Source: Dipteris shenzhenensis (Eukaryota > Polypodiophyta > Polypodiopsida > Gleicheniales). From it: a DNA stretch of 64,000 nucleotides. This document shows, one piece after another, positions 1 through 11,440 of this stretch (its first letter is position 1; the number at the start of each line of letters is the position of its first letter). Under the pieces are notes generated by a model. The model worked only from the letters and a program-made list of their open reading frames with translations. It had not been told where the DNA came from and did not search any database. The position numbers and the translations under genes are program-made. The stretch is taken from assembly GCA_047967505.1 (NCBI GenBank), contig CM106538.1. One strand, written 5' to 3'.

Positions 1-2
1 CT

Positions 3-2861
3 GAGGGTTATAAGAGTGATACCTTGTACCCTCTTTATGTTTCCAGTGTAGGTAATCATGTTGTTGCCATAACCGAGCTGCCAAAGGTTTCATTGTGGCA
101 TAGCCGGTTGGGACACATGTCCGTTAAAGGAATGCAAGAACTGTCACGTTTGGGTTATCTGCCGTCTCTTTCATTTTCAGATTTGCCTACTTGTGATCAT
201 TGCATTTTTGGAAAGCATTCTATGACTCCTCATAAGAGGAGAACTCCCTAGAATAGAGCACCGCTTGATCTAGTGCACACTGATTTGTGTGAGATGCCAC
301 AGCTATCACTAGGGGGTGCAAAGTATTTCATTACTTTTATTGATGATGCCACATGCAAAGTGTGGGTCTATTTCTTGAAGCATAAGAGCGATGCCTTAGA
401 TGCTTTCAAGAAGTTTGTCGCTCAGGTTGAGAATCGGATAGGACGCAGGCTGAAATGCCTCAGATCTGATAATGGGGGTGAGTATGTGTCACATACTTTT
501 GTACAGTTATGCGAAGCTAAGGGCATTAAACAGGAACTCACAGCCCCTCATAATGCATCTCAAAATGGTGTGAGTGAGCGGATGAATCGAACTATTCAGG
601 AGAAAGTTCGATGTATGTTGTCTTATGCTGCATTGCCCCATGGCTTTTGGGCAGAAGCCGTGCAAACAGCAGTTCACCTAATTAACAGGTCGCCGAACAA
701 GGCTTTGGAGTTGAAAGTGCCAGAGGAGGTGTGGTCTGGCAAGCCACCTTCATATAAGCACTTACGTGTGTTTGGCTGCGAGTGCTTTGCTCATGTACGC
801 AAAGAACTGCGCACCAAACTGGAGCCAAAGTCTTTCAGATGCATCTTCATGGGTTACGGTGACGAAGGTGAAATGGGGTACCGGTTATGGGATCCTGTCA
901 AACGGAAGATTATACGCAGCAATGACGTCATCTTTAAAGAGGATTGTGTACACAGAGAACCCGTGCAACCTGCGGAATACAGGAGGGTTGTCTATGATGA
1001 TGTCGGACAGCAAAGAATGCCCATTAATATGCAGCAGCAGGCTGCTGTAAATAACCCTGTTCAAGAGGGTATACAGGCTGAAAATCAGCCAGACAATTTT
1101 GCCAATGATGCACCACTGGATATGCCAGCAAATGGTGCTGTAGAACAGCCAAATATGGTGGTACAGCCACCCGTCATGCATGACGAACAGGCTAGACAGC
1201 AGCCTAATACGGAACATTTTGTTAGGAGGAGCACGCGTGTACAACGGCCTCCTGACAGGTTTGTTCCAGGAGCCAATAATGTGGCTGATTTTATCATGCT
1301 GACAGATTGTGGTGAGCCTTCCAGCTTCAGGGAAGCTATGGGAAGAACAGAGAAAAGGAAGTGGGAGAAAGCCATGCAGTCAGAAATGGACTCCCTACTT
1401 CAAAATGATACATGGGACTTGGTGCAGCTACCTGTAGGCAGAAAGGTTTTGCTGTGCAAGTGGGTTTACAAAGTCAAAGTGGATTCAAATGCTTTACCGA
1501 GGTATAAGGCCAGATTGGTTGCCAAGGGATTTAAGCAGGAGAAGGGCATTGACTTTGATGAGATCTTTTCCCCCGTAGTCAAGATGACTACTTTGAGAGC
1601 AGTGTTAGCTCTTGTTGCTCATGAGGACATGGATTTATGTCAGATGGATGTGAAGACTGCTTTTCTTCACGGAGATCTCCATGATGAGATCTACATGAGT
1701 CAGCCAGAGGGATATGCTGTTAAAGGGAAAGAGCAGATTGTGTGTAAGCTCAAGAGGAGCTTGTATGGACTCAAGCAGGCGCCAAGAGAATGGTACAAGA
1801 AGTTTGATGCCTTCATGCAGTCCCAAGGGTATCATAGGTGTGAGACCGATCACTGCTTGTACACCAAACGGGCAAAGGATGGCAGTTTGATGCTACTCAT
1901 TCTATATGTGGATGACATGCTGATTGCCAGCAAATCTCAGCAGGAGATTAGTGCTTTGAAGAAGCAACTGCATAAGTCTTTTGACATGAAAGACACGGGT
2001 GATGCAAACCATATTCTTGGTATGCGGATTATTCGTGACAGGTCCAAGGGACTTTTGTTTCTGTCACAGAAGGAGTACATTGACAAAGTACTGCAGAGGT
2101 TTAAAATGGAGGGAGGGAAGTCTATTAGTACCCCGTTGCCTCCTCATTTAAAACTCAGCAGTAAGGACAGCCCCAGATCAGATGATGATAAGGCTGAGAT
2201 GGCCAAGGTTCCGTATGCATTTGCAGTTGGTTCTTTGATGTATGCCATGGTTGCCACTCTCGTCCGGATATTGCTTTTGCGGTGGGAGTCATCAACAGGT
2301 ATATGGCAAATCCAGGCAAGCAGCACTGGGAAGCAGTGAAAGGCGTCTTGAGGTATCTCAAGGGTACCAAAGACTTGTGCATATGCTATGGTAGGCAGGA
2401 TGCATTGGTGCATGGTTTTACAGATTCAGACTATGCAGGGAATGCAGATAACCGGAAGTCTACTACCGGTTATATTTTCACATTTGCAGGAGGTGCTATA
2501 TCATGGGTGTCTCGGTTGCAGAAATGCATTGCACTGTCAACCACTGAAGCTGAATATGTTGCAGCCACTGAGGCTTGCAAGGAAGCAATATGGCTTACTC
2601 GGCTGGTGGGAGATTTGGGCATTACAGGAGATATGCCAGTTTTGCATTGTGATAGTCAGAGTGCTATCATGTTGGCAAAGAATCCGGTCTTTCATCAGAA
2701 GACCAAGCACATAGATGTGAAATACCATTTCATCAGGGAGGTACTGGAAGACAAGCGGCTTGAGCGTGTGAAGGTGCATACTGATTCCTGCAGATTTGCT
2801 CACTAAGAGCTTGCCTACAGAGCGGTTTACACATTGTCGCCACATCATGGGATTAGGATGA
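3..2861 (+). pseudogene. copia pol polyprotein (pre-integrase, integrase, RT, RNase H), inactivated
   Basis: Retrotransposon polyprotein for reverse transcription and integration. The frame is open from base 3. The pre-integrase HHCC finger is seen as WHSRLGHM and CDHC. After a TAG at 249-251 (CAG expected) the same frame continues: integrase with HTDL, SDNGGEY and SERMNRT carrying the D, D and E residues; a variable linker; then RT with CKWVYKVK, KARLVAKGF and YVDDM (near 1900). A 2-bp CT insertion near 2255 shifts the frame, and RNase H continues from 2282 with DSDYAG, STTEAEY, DSQSAI and the KHIDVKYH region. A second shift near 2787 moves the last ~25 codons, ending at the TGA of 2859-2861. 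One nonsense change and two small indels in an otherwise well preserved frame suggest fairly recent death. Confidence 0.9.
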
Positions 2862-2950
2862 GACCATTCTTATTTTATGGTCTTGTATACAGTAACTGTA
2901 TATTGCTGTAATTTTTATTCTTTTCTCCCCTTTAGGCACAGTGGCCTTTA

Positions 2951-2960
2951 GGTGGGAGGT
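2951..2960 (+). other. polypurine tract of the copia element
   Basis: The bases GGTGGGAGGT lie directly before the LTR start TGTTGGGG, where plus-strand DNA synthesis is primed in LTR retrotransposons. Confidence 0.7.
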
Positions 2961-3148
2961 TGTTGGGGTAAAGGCACATTGCCACCCTTTAAAAGTTATG
3001 ACCCCTATGACTGTCTTAAGACAGTCATAGGGTAAATCCCTAATCCTAATAAAACCTTTGAGTTTGTGGTGTGGCTCAACACTTTTTAAACACCCACACT
3101 TCTTGTGTCTCCCTCTCCTAACGTTCCACCTCCTCTCTTTCCCTCACA
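2961..3148 (+). repeat. 3' LTR of the copia element (188 bp)
   Basis: Begins TGTTGGGG right after the polypurine tract and ends CCCTCACA where LINE sequence starts, giving TGT...ACA ends. It contains an AATAAAA-type polyadenylation signal near 3047 and a perfect 30-bp palindrome (3003-3032). The 5' LTR is outside the window, so the length cannot be confirmed by comparison; the right edge is fixed by the LINE junction. Confidence 0.65.
3003..3032. repeat. perfect 30-bp palindrome inside the copia LTR
   Basis: CCCTATGACTGTC followed by its reverse complement across TTAA, with no spacer. It could extrude as a cruciform, fold in the transcript, or act as a dimeric protein site. Confidence 0.9.
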
Positions 3149-5680
3149 GTCTTTCCATCAGCCTGGTCCGTGGGATTGTGTCAAATGCTTTGCGGAAGTC
3201 TACAAAGCAACAATATATCCTTTTATGATGATGTTTGCCTTCCTCTATGACCCCGGAGAGTCAGGATGTGATCCAAAGTGGTATAACCTCGCCTGAAACC
3301 TGCCTGTCCTACTGCTCTGTGTCCATGCATTGCTGCCCATCTGCTCAACTCCTTTTCCAAGATGGATCCATATATCTTGGCCAAGCAGTGGCCAATCATG
3401 ATAGTCCTGTAATTGTTGGGCATCATCGGATCTCCACTCTTAAAGAGCAGTACAATGATATGCTCTGTCCAACTAGGGGGGAATCCTTCACAAACTGCTC
3501 TATTAAACACATGCACAAGAAGCGGTGCCACAATGTCCCGTGCGTACATAAAGTGCTCTCCCGCTAATCCATCATGATCCAAAGCCTTTCTATGTCCCAA
3601 TCTGTCAATGGCATCATTGACCATATGCAATTTGAAGGAGCAATATGTAGGCCTCGTATCCTGTGGTTACGGAATCGGTGGCTGTCCTGGTATACAATAT
3701 AATGACTGCGCATAGTCGGCCCAAGCTTCTGGTGCTACAATCGGTGTACCAGGCTGTCTCTCCTGAAACATCCTCCATGCCTTCTTACTGTTCTGTCCCA
3801 AGAATAATTGGTAGCTCTCTGCCTCCAATCTAGCTAAGTAGGCCCGTTTCTTCTTCCGTATTAGGCGTGAGAAGATGGCCTTGGCTTGCTTGTGTGTCCG
3901 AGTGTTTGTAGCAACCTCCTGCTGTAATTGTCTGCGCATCATACGACACTCATCGTCATACCAACTATTTTGTGGGGCAGTGCTGCAAGGAGGGGTGGAT
4001 GATATTGTTGTGTGTGGGAATGCATACTGTGCTGACACATGCAATACCTCTGTCAAACCACGGGTGATCTCCTCCAGGGGACCATGAGGGTCTAGCACCA
4101 TAATTTTGTCCCACACTGCATCTCCGTACATTGTAGCAATCTCCTCCATGAATTGGTATCTAGGTTGTCTCTAAAACGAAGGCCTGACTACCCCCCTCCA
4201 GCATCCTCCTGACACAATAAACCTCAATATAGCATGGTCCGCAGCCACTCCAATGGGTCTGCTAGATACACTGAAATCACAGATCTGTGGAATTAGAGAC
4301 GGCAACCCCATCAAATAATCAACTGTACTAGCACCTCCTTTCGGGTTCCAGCATGTAAGAGCATCTGAACCTGGCCAATAAGACAGACCATTGAAGATAA
4401 TCAATCCATGGGCATGTAAGAAAATAGTACGCAGCGGAAGATAACAACAAAACGCAAGTACACGATGGAAAGCTGGAGAGAATACAAAAATTCTGATATA
4501 CCAAACTGCTGATACAACTGATGGTTGGCTGTCCACCCATGCGCTCTACAGACAGAGCTTCGATGGTGATCTAGACAGATGCTGGACGGAGGACTATGAG
4601 CGTGAAGAACTGGTGATCTGATGATAGGGGGTGGCCACTATTATATAGTGTAAGTCGGTTGACGGTCGGCCTTGTAATAGGCAGTCGGCCTAATAGACAG
4701 TCGGCCTGGAAGACCAACCGACCCTTCAGAAAACATGCTGTCGGGCCCCGGACCCTGCCGCTGGGGGCTTTGCCCCCAGACCCCCACCGGGGGCCTGCGC
4801 CCCCCGGACCCCCTGCTATCGGGGGGGCTATCGCCCCCCCGAACCCCCCCTTTTTGCAGACGGGTATCTACTCTTGGCTCCTAAGCCGTCTCATAACCAT
4901 CTGGTCTACTCTAAGACCCCTTCCAGTGTCTAAACTGGGGATCCCTCCCAATATCCGATACCCATCATGGCTTCTCCTCATATGGGGGCCTTACAACATT
5001 GGGTACACAGAATATTGGTGGGTTACATGAGAGGTGGACATTTGAGCTAACTCTAACAGGGCACTCCCTAATGCTAAGAAATGTGTACCATATTCTGTCA
5101 CATCTCCCAAGTCCTGTGCCGACCTATGCAAACCAACCTCCTCTGCGTTGATCTCTCTGTAGATGGCATCACTCGAGTCATATATTGATGTCTGCCTCAA
5201 GTGTGTACGGGCATTAAAGTCCCCCACTAGCAATATCTCCCCCATGCTCGCATATCTCATAATGTCCTCATACAATGGCAAGTACGGCGACTCGCCCTCA
5301 GGTGCATACCTCGAGTAGGCAGGTGGAAAGTAGCATGCAGCTACATATAAATCCCTGGGGTCCCCTCTTTCCACTTGGATCCACATGTATCTGGCTTCTG
5401 CATCTCTATGAACGACATGTACTATGTCTCGCAAATCCTCTCTGTACAATACTGCTACTCCCCCAGAGCCTCTAGTCCCTCCTGCCATCTGTGGCTGTGG
5501 TCGGCATACTGATTCCCATCTAAAACCTCTAACATCTGGAAGTTTCCTCCCCTTGCACTGGTGTGTCTATGTGTAAATAGCGACATCTGCATGCCTAAAG
5601 GAATCCTCAAAATAGCCTGCATCTAGCCTCAGAGAACCATTACAGTTCCATATACTGAACCTTAAAGTCTCCAAGGCCCC
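3149..5680 (-). pseudogene. LINE ORF2 (endonuclease and reverse transcriptase), interrupted
   Basis: ORF2 nicks target DNA and primes reverse transcription there. It opens near 5680 (WNCNGSLR), has a TAG near 5580, then the endonuclease: GGVAVLYRE, DLYVAACYFPP and the Mg-site motif LLVGDFNAR (near 5230). The reading stops at the solo LTR (5058) and resumes exactly on the far side (4414) with LIIFNGL, FTCW-like TCWNPKGG and a VAADHAILRF active-site motif. The RT part (4149 to 3149) shows a KKKRAYLARLE linker, the NNYRTI motif, GQAGFRRGYTTLDHI and VDFRKAFDTIPR. Stops at about 3664 and a shift near 3220 further disable it. The YxDD box, thumb and 3' UTR are missing here. Confidence 0.85.
4415..5058 (-). 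mobile_element. solo LTR (644 bp) nested in the LINE endonuclease
   Basis: Ends are TGTTAGAG and TTTTCTTACA on the minus strand, flanked by identical 5-bp copies of GGGCA (4410-4414 and 5059-5063, plus strand). Taking out the LTR and one copy of the 5-mer restores the LINE endonuclease frame exactly. The middle is very G/C-rich with self-complementary blocks (4765-4860). A homologous 630-bp copy lies at 35169-35798. No internal coding sequence remains, so this is a solo LTR from LTR-LTR recombination. Confidence 0.9.
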
Positions 5681-6740
5681 ATACCGTCATGTGGATCTCC
5701 TCTCTGTGATGATAACTCTCCCATCTCATGTCCTCAAATCGTAAAATCAAGGCCTTGGGCCGGGCGTCATCTTTTCCTACTCACCATGCAGCAGCAATAG
5801 GTACACTTTCCGCCCCTATCTTCGATGCTAGTGCCTTTGCATCTTTAGTGGCATCCTCTTTTTGTTCCCATCCCACAATTCTAACATGCAAGATCCGAGC
5901 CTTTCTCCTTGCCTCTTCCTCTAATGTGGCATTCATGACCTCTATTTTATTAGCTGTTACTCCTCTGTTTTTCTTGACCACTTCAATCCATGGTGCGTTT
6001 TCTTTCATCTCATTGCCCACTTCTTGTGCTTGTTTTTTTGCATCTTTAGCCACCTCGGCCCAAGTATGCACCTCTTTTTCAACATTTGCTTTCACTTTAA
6101 CAACACTTGCCTCCACGGCTGCAATTGCCTCCCTGCTTTTCTGAGACTCTTTGTCCATGGCCGCAGATACATCATTTTTACATGCCTCAAGTTGCGATTT
6201 CAATTCTGCCATTTCCTTATCTTTTACAGATTCCATGGCCCTTGTCTCAGCATTTACATAATCTTTCATAATCTTATGCATATCCTTTTGTAGCAATACT
6301 TGGTGTACTTCCACTTCAGCCCGCAATCTGGATTGCATTTCACATAGTAACTGTGCTTGCATGTTCGCTTTCAGTTCTTGCATTTCAACCTTGAGCTGCT
6401 TTTCCATTTCCTTCTTGGCTTTGCATACTTCGGTTTCCATCTGCTTCTTTATTTGCTCATACATTACTTTTGCTTGTGTCTGGACTTCTTGCATAATTTC
6501 CTCCCGCATGGTGCTCATCTCTGCTCTTACCAATTTGTACATCTCGTTATATACTACTTCATCAATCATCTTGGGGGTTTTTCCCAATCTCTTTGAGCTT
6601 GGAGAGAGCGTCCATTCTCTGCCTTTCCGGATACGAAACTTGGGGATTTTTTGTGTCTTTCCCGGTGTGTGAAATTGAGCCTCATTTGCGATCTCTAGTG
6701 TGGCATGCCCTTCATTAAGAGCAGCCATGTATGTTTCCAC
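5640..6740 (-). pseudogene. LINE ORF1 (coiled-coil nucleic-acid-binding protein), one internal stop
   Basis: LINE ORF1 proteins coat the element RNA. The frame from the ATG at 6738-6740 is open for 319 codons: a basic N-terminus, then a long, highly charged helical stretch (about residues 75-260, rich in E, K, Q, M and A) that looks like coiled coil, then a likely RRM-type region (RILHVRIVGWEQ, near residue 290). A TGA at 5781-5783 interrupts it, but the same frame continues with sensible sequence for 46 more codons to TAA at 5640-5642, overlapping the start of ORF2. A single CGA-to-TGA change is the likely cause. No retroviral-type zinc knuckle is seen. Confidence 0.75.
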
Positions 6741-9700
6741 AGCCAGAGAGAAAGAGAGAGCATAAACTCCAGCAGGTGCAAAGCAAAGGCAAACACCGAC
6801 CTCAACCAGAGAGAAAGAGACGTCGCTGAGGGATTACTCTTACGGCAGAGAAGACTGCGTACACCAGAGCAAAAGTCCCGACGATCTCCGCTCCCAAACC
6901 GTCGCCTTTGGTGTAACTGCCTTTGCGCAAGGGCAGGAATGAAGAGAAACCTCCACTTAACAAGATTGAAATGAGCTACCAAAGACCCAAGGAGAAGCGC
7001 CAGGAGAATAGGAGCGATCCGAACCAGCTTCCAAGTCGGCCAGCCAACAACCACAAGTCACTTTGCTTCACAGGTGCCACTAATCCAGAGAAATGGGAAA
7101 GAGGCTTTCTATTGAAGATCTATACGAAGATTAAGAAAGCTGACAGACGTCTAAAGACTCTGCAGAAGACTCTAAAGACGTCTAAAGACTCTGCAGAGAG
7201 AGGTGGTGATCTCTACATGCACTTCTCTTGGTCTTGCAAACATAACTTCAAGTTCATATTGTATTGTATAGAGAATTGTACTCAGCCTCATGCTCCCTCT
7301 GCGAGCTAGTTGTACAAAGTTATTTCTTGCAAAAAAGTCTTTTGGGGGGTCCAGCCCTTATTTCTGGGCCCTAGTTCTGTGTTTTTCTCTCTCTTTCCCT
7401 GCTCTTCCACCCCTTCCTCCATTGCGTTTCAGTTCCAGGTGTTTATCTATCTTTCCCTGCTCATCCACCCCTTCCTCCATTGCTTTTCAGTTCCAGCACT
7501 TCGTTGAGTTTCCTAAGCTGTCCCAAAGTTCTCCAATCCCTAGATGTGGCGGATATTGAAGTGTCATTTGCTCCTTGGTGCTGCGACTTTTCCTAGCTGC
7601 GATTTGGTTTTCAGCCACATGTTCTTGAGGATTTGAGGTGCGAATTAACTAGAGGGGCTGTGGCGTACTTATTGGAAGTTGTGTTCGAGGTTTAGTTAAG
7701 GTCTCATAGAGGACAACTACTTCAATGTGACGAGGTCGTGGAGGTAGAAGCAACATAGATAATGGGCATGCTGCACGAATGCAAGAACCTACCAATCTAA
7801 GCAGCGGATCATGACCCGGACAATAGAGATAGAAGTGATGAGGACACGGCTTCAGAAACAACTAGGTGCAATGTTGAACGCCCAAAGGGATCATGCCCAA
7901 CAAGGAGGTGAGGAGCGAATTGAAGGCCAAGTGAAGCACAAAATAAAGAATGAGCCAAGCCACGGCCTGAAGTACAATCATGATGGAGCTGGATTGTTGC
8001 ACAATATAATTGCCAATTTTTTTTGTTATCCTAGGCTAATGAACATTGTCGGGCTCACTACCTACACTGCTACAGAACTCTATCGTTGATACTGTTCTTA
8101 TTATTAGAGCTTTACTCGAGGTTTTCCTTAAGTCACACGACCTTCTGACTGTTGTCATAGGCCTCTGCGAGCTGCCAAGTATTGCTAACCTCTGGATTTC
8201 CGCACATTGCTTCATAAGCTCTTAAGTAGTGTGTCAATTATTGGCTAGCTATGAGCTTTCTCCAAACCTTATATGCCTTCCTTGAGCTTGATGCCTCACC
8301 TACCAACACGGTTCCCCTCATTGATGGTATGCCACCTTTCTACTAGCCGCCTAGCTATGCATGTGTCCTTAAAAGCTTGTTGTTTGTTCGCAATGCTACA
8401 CTACACTTTAGTCAAGACTGCCTTTGCTCTCAAATGATACAAGCTCTGTGTGGAAACATCCTTTGCTTGAAGCTCCTCTTATATCTAGTTGTGGCTCCTT
8501 GTGACATCGTAAGTTGCACTCCACGCGACTTCTTGAGCACAAGGCTTCAAAGCCTTGGCACTATGAAAATGCCACTTATTAAAAATAGTAACAGGAGATC
8601 GAGGACTTTTCACCCTTTGGTCCCAAGAATCTTCTTTTCAAAAATTGAAGCGCACAGAAACTTTCATACTCCAATGCAATTATTAGAAACCTCCCTCTCT
8701 TTTACACTGTTCCAAACACTACAAACACTTAAAAACACTGCAAACACTCGACAATGGGAAACTTCACCTGCTCAATGGTTGCAAACTATGTTCTCATCTA
8801 AAAATTAGATTAGAGGTAGAAACCTCAAAACTAAGTGAAATCTGCAAACGTTTTTTTCTTACATTTACCCATTGGTGGAATGGAAGAGCACTACGTCCAC
8901 TATCATGGGTGATACAATGTTGAATAGTGTGTTAGAGCTTATGCAACATCGGATGAAGATGACCAAATTACTATTCAAACGTACACCTTGTCTATTATGT
9001 TCATCATATTGATACAATATATATGAAACAAGGTTGCTCTAAGTCCATAAGGACATATTTGCACTGAACGCAAGGAAAGGTAGGTTTTCAGTCTGTCAAT
9101 CTCTTCCAGAACAAGAGCTGTTCCTACACATATGCTAGATATGATGGCTGCTTCCAATAAAATGACTCTGTAATATATCAAGATACCTTACAAAAACAGT
9201 CTCCCCATACGTGAATGATTCATATGGGGAGTTTAGCTCTCCCCATGCGTGAATGATTCATATGGGGAGTTTAGCTCTTTCTTCTAACTGTTGGATTAGG
9301 CTTGTAAATAAATAATTTGTGATTGATGTCGTCTTCTACATTTTGTTTCAGTCTTTATGATATAATTTTGTGGATCAAGTTGCTAGCAAGGTAGATTGAT
9401 TGATTTAAGGTCCTACTTGTGACAGTTGGAGGCACTTCTAAACTTGTACGTAGATGAGCAACACGTGCTTGTTTTGCATTCAAATGTAACACACAAAGTA
9501 GATATACAAATCATGTTCAAGGTCCGTCTCTATCCTTGATGTTTATCGAACGCACAATCCAAATATGCCATTCAACATCCTACATTTTGTTAAACAAATA
9601 TGTTTCTAAAGATATATGGAGAATGATTTTCACTTTTTTAATTTTGGTTTTGTTTGTTGGTTTCCTGCTAGGATGTAGGCATATTGTAAGGCAACTAGCT

Positions 9701-10022
9701 TCCATACTTTGATTTATATTATTCTATGACATGTTAAATATAGGGATACACTATCCCAAGATGTGCATAGGGGAGCTGGAGACACTTTTGCCTACAGTAG
9801 GCTTCTATCCACTTTAGTTCTGGCTTGTTGCACATTAAGTAGAGAATATCACATAGCTCCTTGCTCTCGGTTAAGATAATTCTATATCAGCTGGGTGCAT
9901 CAGATGAACCACAATGATCACTTTTATTAGCTTGGCCAGCTCTTCAACAAGGACTTTCCAGGAAACTCAATGTAGTAGAATAGAATTATAACACCATAGA
10001 ATGAGAGATGGTGCGGCCTTGA
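6741..10022. other. gene-free stretch with short tandem duplications
   Basis: No convincing gene. The first ~550 bases may be LINE 5' leader. Three local duplications: GACGTCTAAAGACTCTGCAG twice at 7146-7200; a ~57-bp CT-rich unit twice at 7395-7500; and a 38-bp unit twice at 9201-9276. Open frames here (for example 7811-8089 and 8377-8808, plus) show no recognisable domain and no support as genes. Confidence 0.6.
9201..9276. repeat. two tandem 38-bp hairpin units
   Basis: CTCCCCATACGTGAATGATT and the following bases are repeated with one change (A to G in CATACG/CATGCG). Each unit contains CTCCCCAT and its complement ATGGGGAG around a short loop, so each copy can fold on itself. Confidence 0.9.
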
Positions 10023-10632
10023 TCAATGAGTTTGAGAGGCAAAAACTCCCACTTTAAGAGCCGCACATTGACATGCATTGCATTTGCACACATGCAAACA
10101 ACAGTGTTGGAATAACTTGGTCCCCATGATCTTCCTAGCAGTGGCATCGGAGACTACATGTTCAGCATCCAAACCAGAATGTGCATCTTCAAGGATAGCT
10201 TGGGTTTTATGTAGAAGCACACACCTTTGCAAAATGTGGTTTTTGCCTAGTCAACCTAAAAGTTGCGTCTGGGACAATTCTTTTTTGCTTTTCAGTGTGT
10301 GGCAAACCTTCAGAAAGTTTCCCTGTGGATAAGAATTGAACTACATCTCCATACCAAGGTGGAAAGCATTCTATACCAAGCAAGCATACATCCAAGTCTA
10401 TTGCCACCTAAAAAGGGTTCGCATTGAGCAACTCATATTCCACGCCTATAGCTACTTTCCCTGTTGATATCCTTGATAAATGATATGCTAGTTGGTGCAA
10501 CCGACCCAATCGGACCAAAATTTTAAAAACAAACTCTTGGAACAAAATAATCCATCTGCTTAAGCGGGTTTGTTCCCTAAATACTATTGGGATTGATGAC
10601 CTGTGATGGAGATAAACTTGCTGCCAATGCAC
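10023..10632 (-). pseudogene. Ty3/gypsy pol fragment: RNase H end and integrase zinc finger
   Basis: Minus-strand reading shows the end of a gypsy RNase H (SRWIILFQEF, then LGRLHQLAYHLSRI in place of the usual DHLSR), a spacer ending ECFPPWYGDVVQFLSTGK, and an integrase H2C2-like region (LEDAHSGLDAEH, then CKCNACQ). Stops and shifts near 10408 and 10207 break it. The integrase core expected next on this strand is absent; instead an integrase core piece lies upstream in opposite orientation (10633-10860). Confidence 0.65.
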
Positions 10633-10860
10633 CCTCTATCGTTGGGGGGTTGACTTTGGGGGCCTATCATATCAATCTAGGAACAAAGAAGGAAACAAGT
10701 ATATACTAGTGGCCACTGATTATGGTACTAAATGGGTAAGGCCCATAGGTTGTGGCTACCTTCCTACACAATCAAATTATTCTACTCCCAACATCTTTGT
10801 TCACATATTGGATGACATACAAGGCCAATTCTGGATACTTCTCTTTCCATTTGCTTGAGT
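10633..10860 (+). pseudogene. Ty3/gypsy integrase core fragment, inverted relative to its neighbour
   Basis: A plus-strand frame contains WGVDFGG and YILVATDYGTKWV, which match the first catalytic Asp region of gypsy integrases (usual form WGIDFVGP and ATDYFTKWVEA). No second Asp or Glu motif is found. Its orientation is opposite to the RNase H/zinc-finger piece at 10023-10632. Confidence 0.6.
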
Positions 10861-11048
10861 CAAGAGAGTGGTGAAGCACGTGGATGATAACTTAGACCAT
10901 TGAATGAGTATGGATGTGGACGAAATGGAAGAGCACCGAAGGGAGGTTGTCTTTGCCTAGCAAGCGTGGCAAGATAGAACCCTAAAAAAAAGAAAGAAAT
11001 ATAATACAAATACTTCTTTTGCTTTAAAAAAAAAGATAGAAAAAAGAT

Positions 11049-11282
11049 GTTGTAATTTGACACGACGTGGTGTGTCATGTGTAGGGCCGAGTGCCAAGTG
11101 CGATCTCCTAGTCGCCCTCTTCCTTTCTGTCAAAAGGTCCACAGGGGGAACAGCAAAGAGATATATCTTCATGCCAATATATCTTGGTGCATCCATTTTG
11201 CACTATGCTTACCCCACAAGGGACATATACAACATGACAGCTTCTCAATGAGGCCTTGTTAGCTTGAATTACATTTCTAACA
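11049..11282 (-). repeat. 3' LTR of the non-autonomous element
   Basis: Aligns by eye along its length with 13263-13474 (shared blocks: GCTTGAATT near the end, ATGCATCC/GTGCATCC ATTTTGCA, AGGGCCGAGTGCCAAGTG versus AGGGCTGAATGCCAAGTG). Carries about 22 extra bases in the middle. Confidence 0.75.
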
Positions 11283-11298
11283 CCCTCCCTCAATTCAA
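11283..11298 (-). other. polypurine tract of the non-autonomous element
   Basis: Minus-strand GAATTGAGGGAGGG ends directly at the 3' LTR start TGTTAG. Confidence 0.65.
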
Positions 11299-11324
11299 GT
11301 ACGGGTATGCCTTGTGTCCTTCCC

Positions 11325-11440
11325 CCCCCCCACACACACACACCTCCCCCCACACCCACTCGAGGTCAACCTGGACCAGTGGGCACAAGGTCCACTGCAG
11401 TGGTCAATTCACACACCCACCCACCCACATGCTAGGGACA
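11325..11440. repeat. C-rich and (CA)n simple sequence
   Basis: A run of ten C, then CACACACACAC, a second C-rich stretch and further CCCA/CACC copies (about 11325-11360 and 11411-11430). Confidence 0.85.

Larger units (their letters stand above)
1..3148 (+). mobile_element. Ty1/copia LTR retrotransposon, 3' part
   Basis: The order GAG-pre-integrase, integrase, reverse transcriptase, RNase H is the Ty1/copia order (gypsy has integrase last). The element enters from the left edge; its 5' LTR, gag and protease are outside the window. The coding part ends at 2861, followed by a purine-rich tract at 2951-2960 and a short LTR ending in CA at 3148. Immediately after it, minus-strand LINE reverse transcriptase begins in mid-domain, so the copia element landed inside that LINE; the missing LINE half should lie left of the window. 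Confidence 0.9.
3149..6740 (-). mobile_element. LINE (non-LTR retrotransposon) with ORF1 and ORF2, broken by two insertions
   Basis: Reading on the minus strand: ORF1 (6740 to 5640), then an ORF2 with apurinic-type endonuclease and reverse transcriptase (about 5680 to 3149). This is an L1-type layout. The copia element removes everything after the RT VDFRKAFD motif, and a solo LTR (4415-5058) splits the endonuclease. The 5' end is not defined; leader sequence may extend to about 7300. Confidence 0.85.

Noticed and set aside
885-1375. Minus-strand open frames of 96 and 119 codons
   Set aside because: They lie opposite the copia integrase/linker frame, which has clear family motifs.
7649-8808. 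Small genes in the frames at 7649-7861, 7811-8089 and 8377-8808
   Set aside because: No domain, no homologous context, ordinary length for chance frames in this composition.
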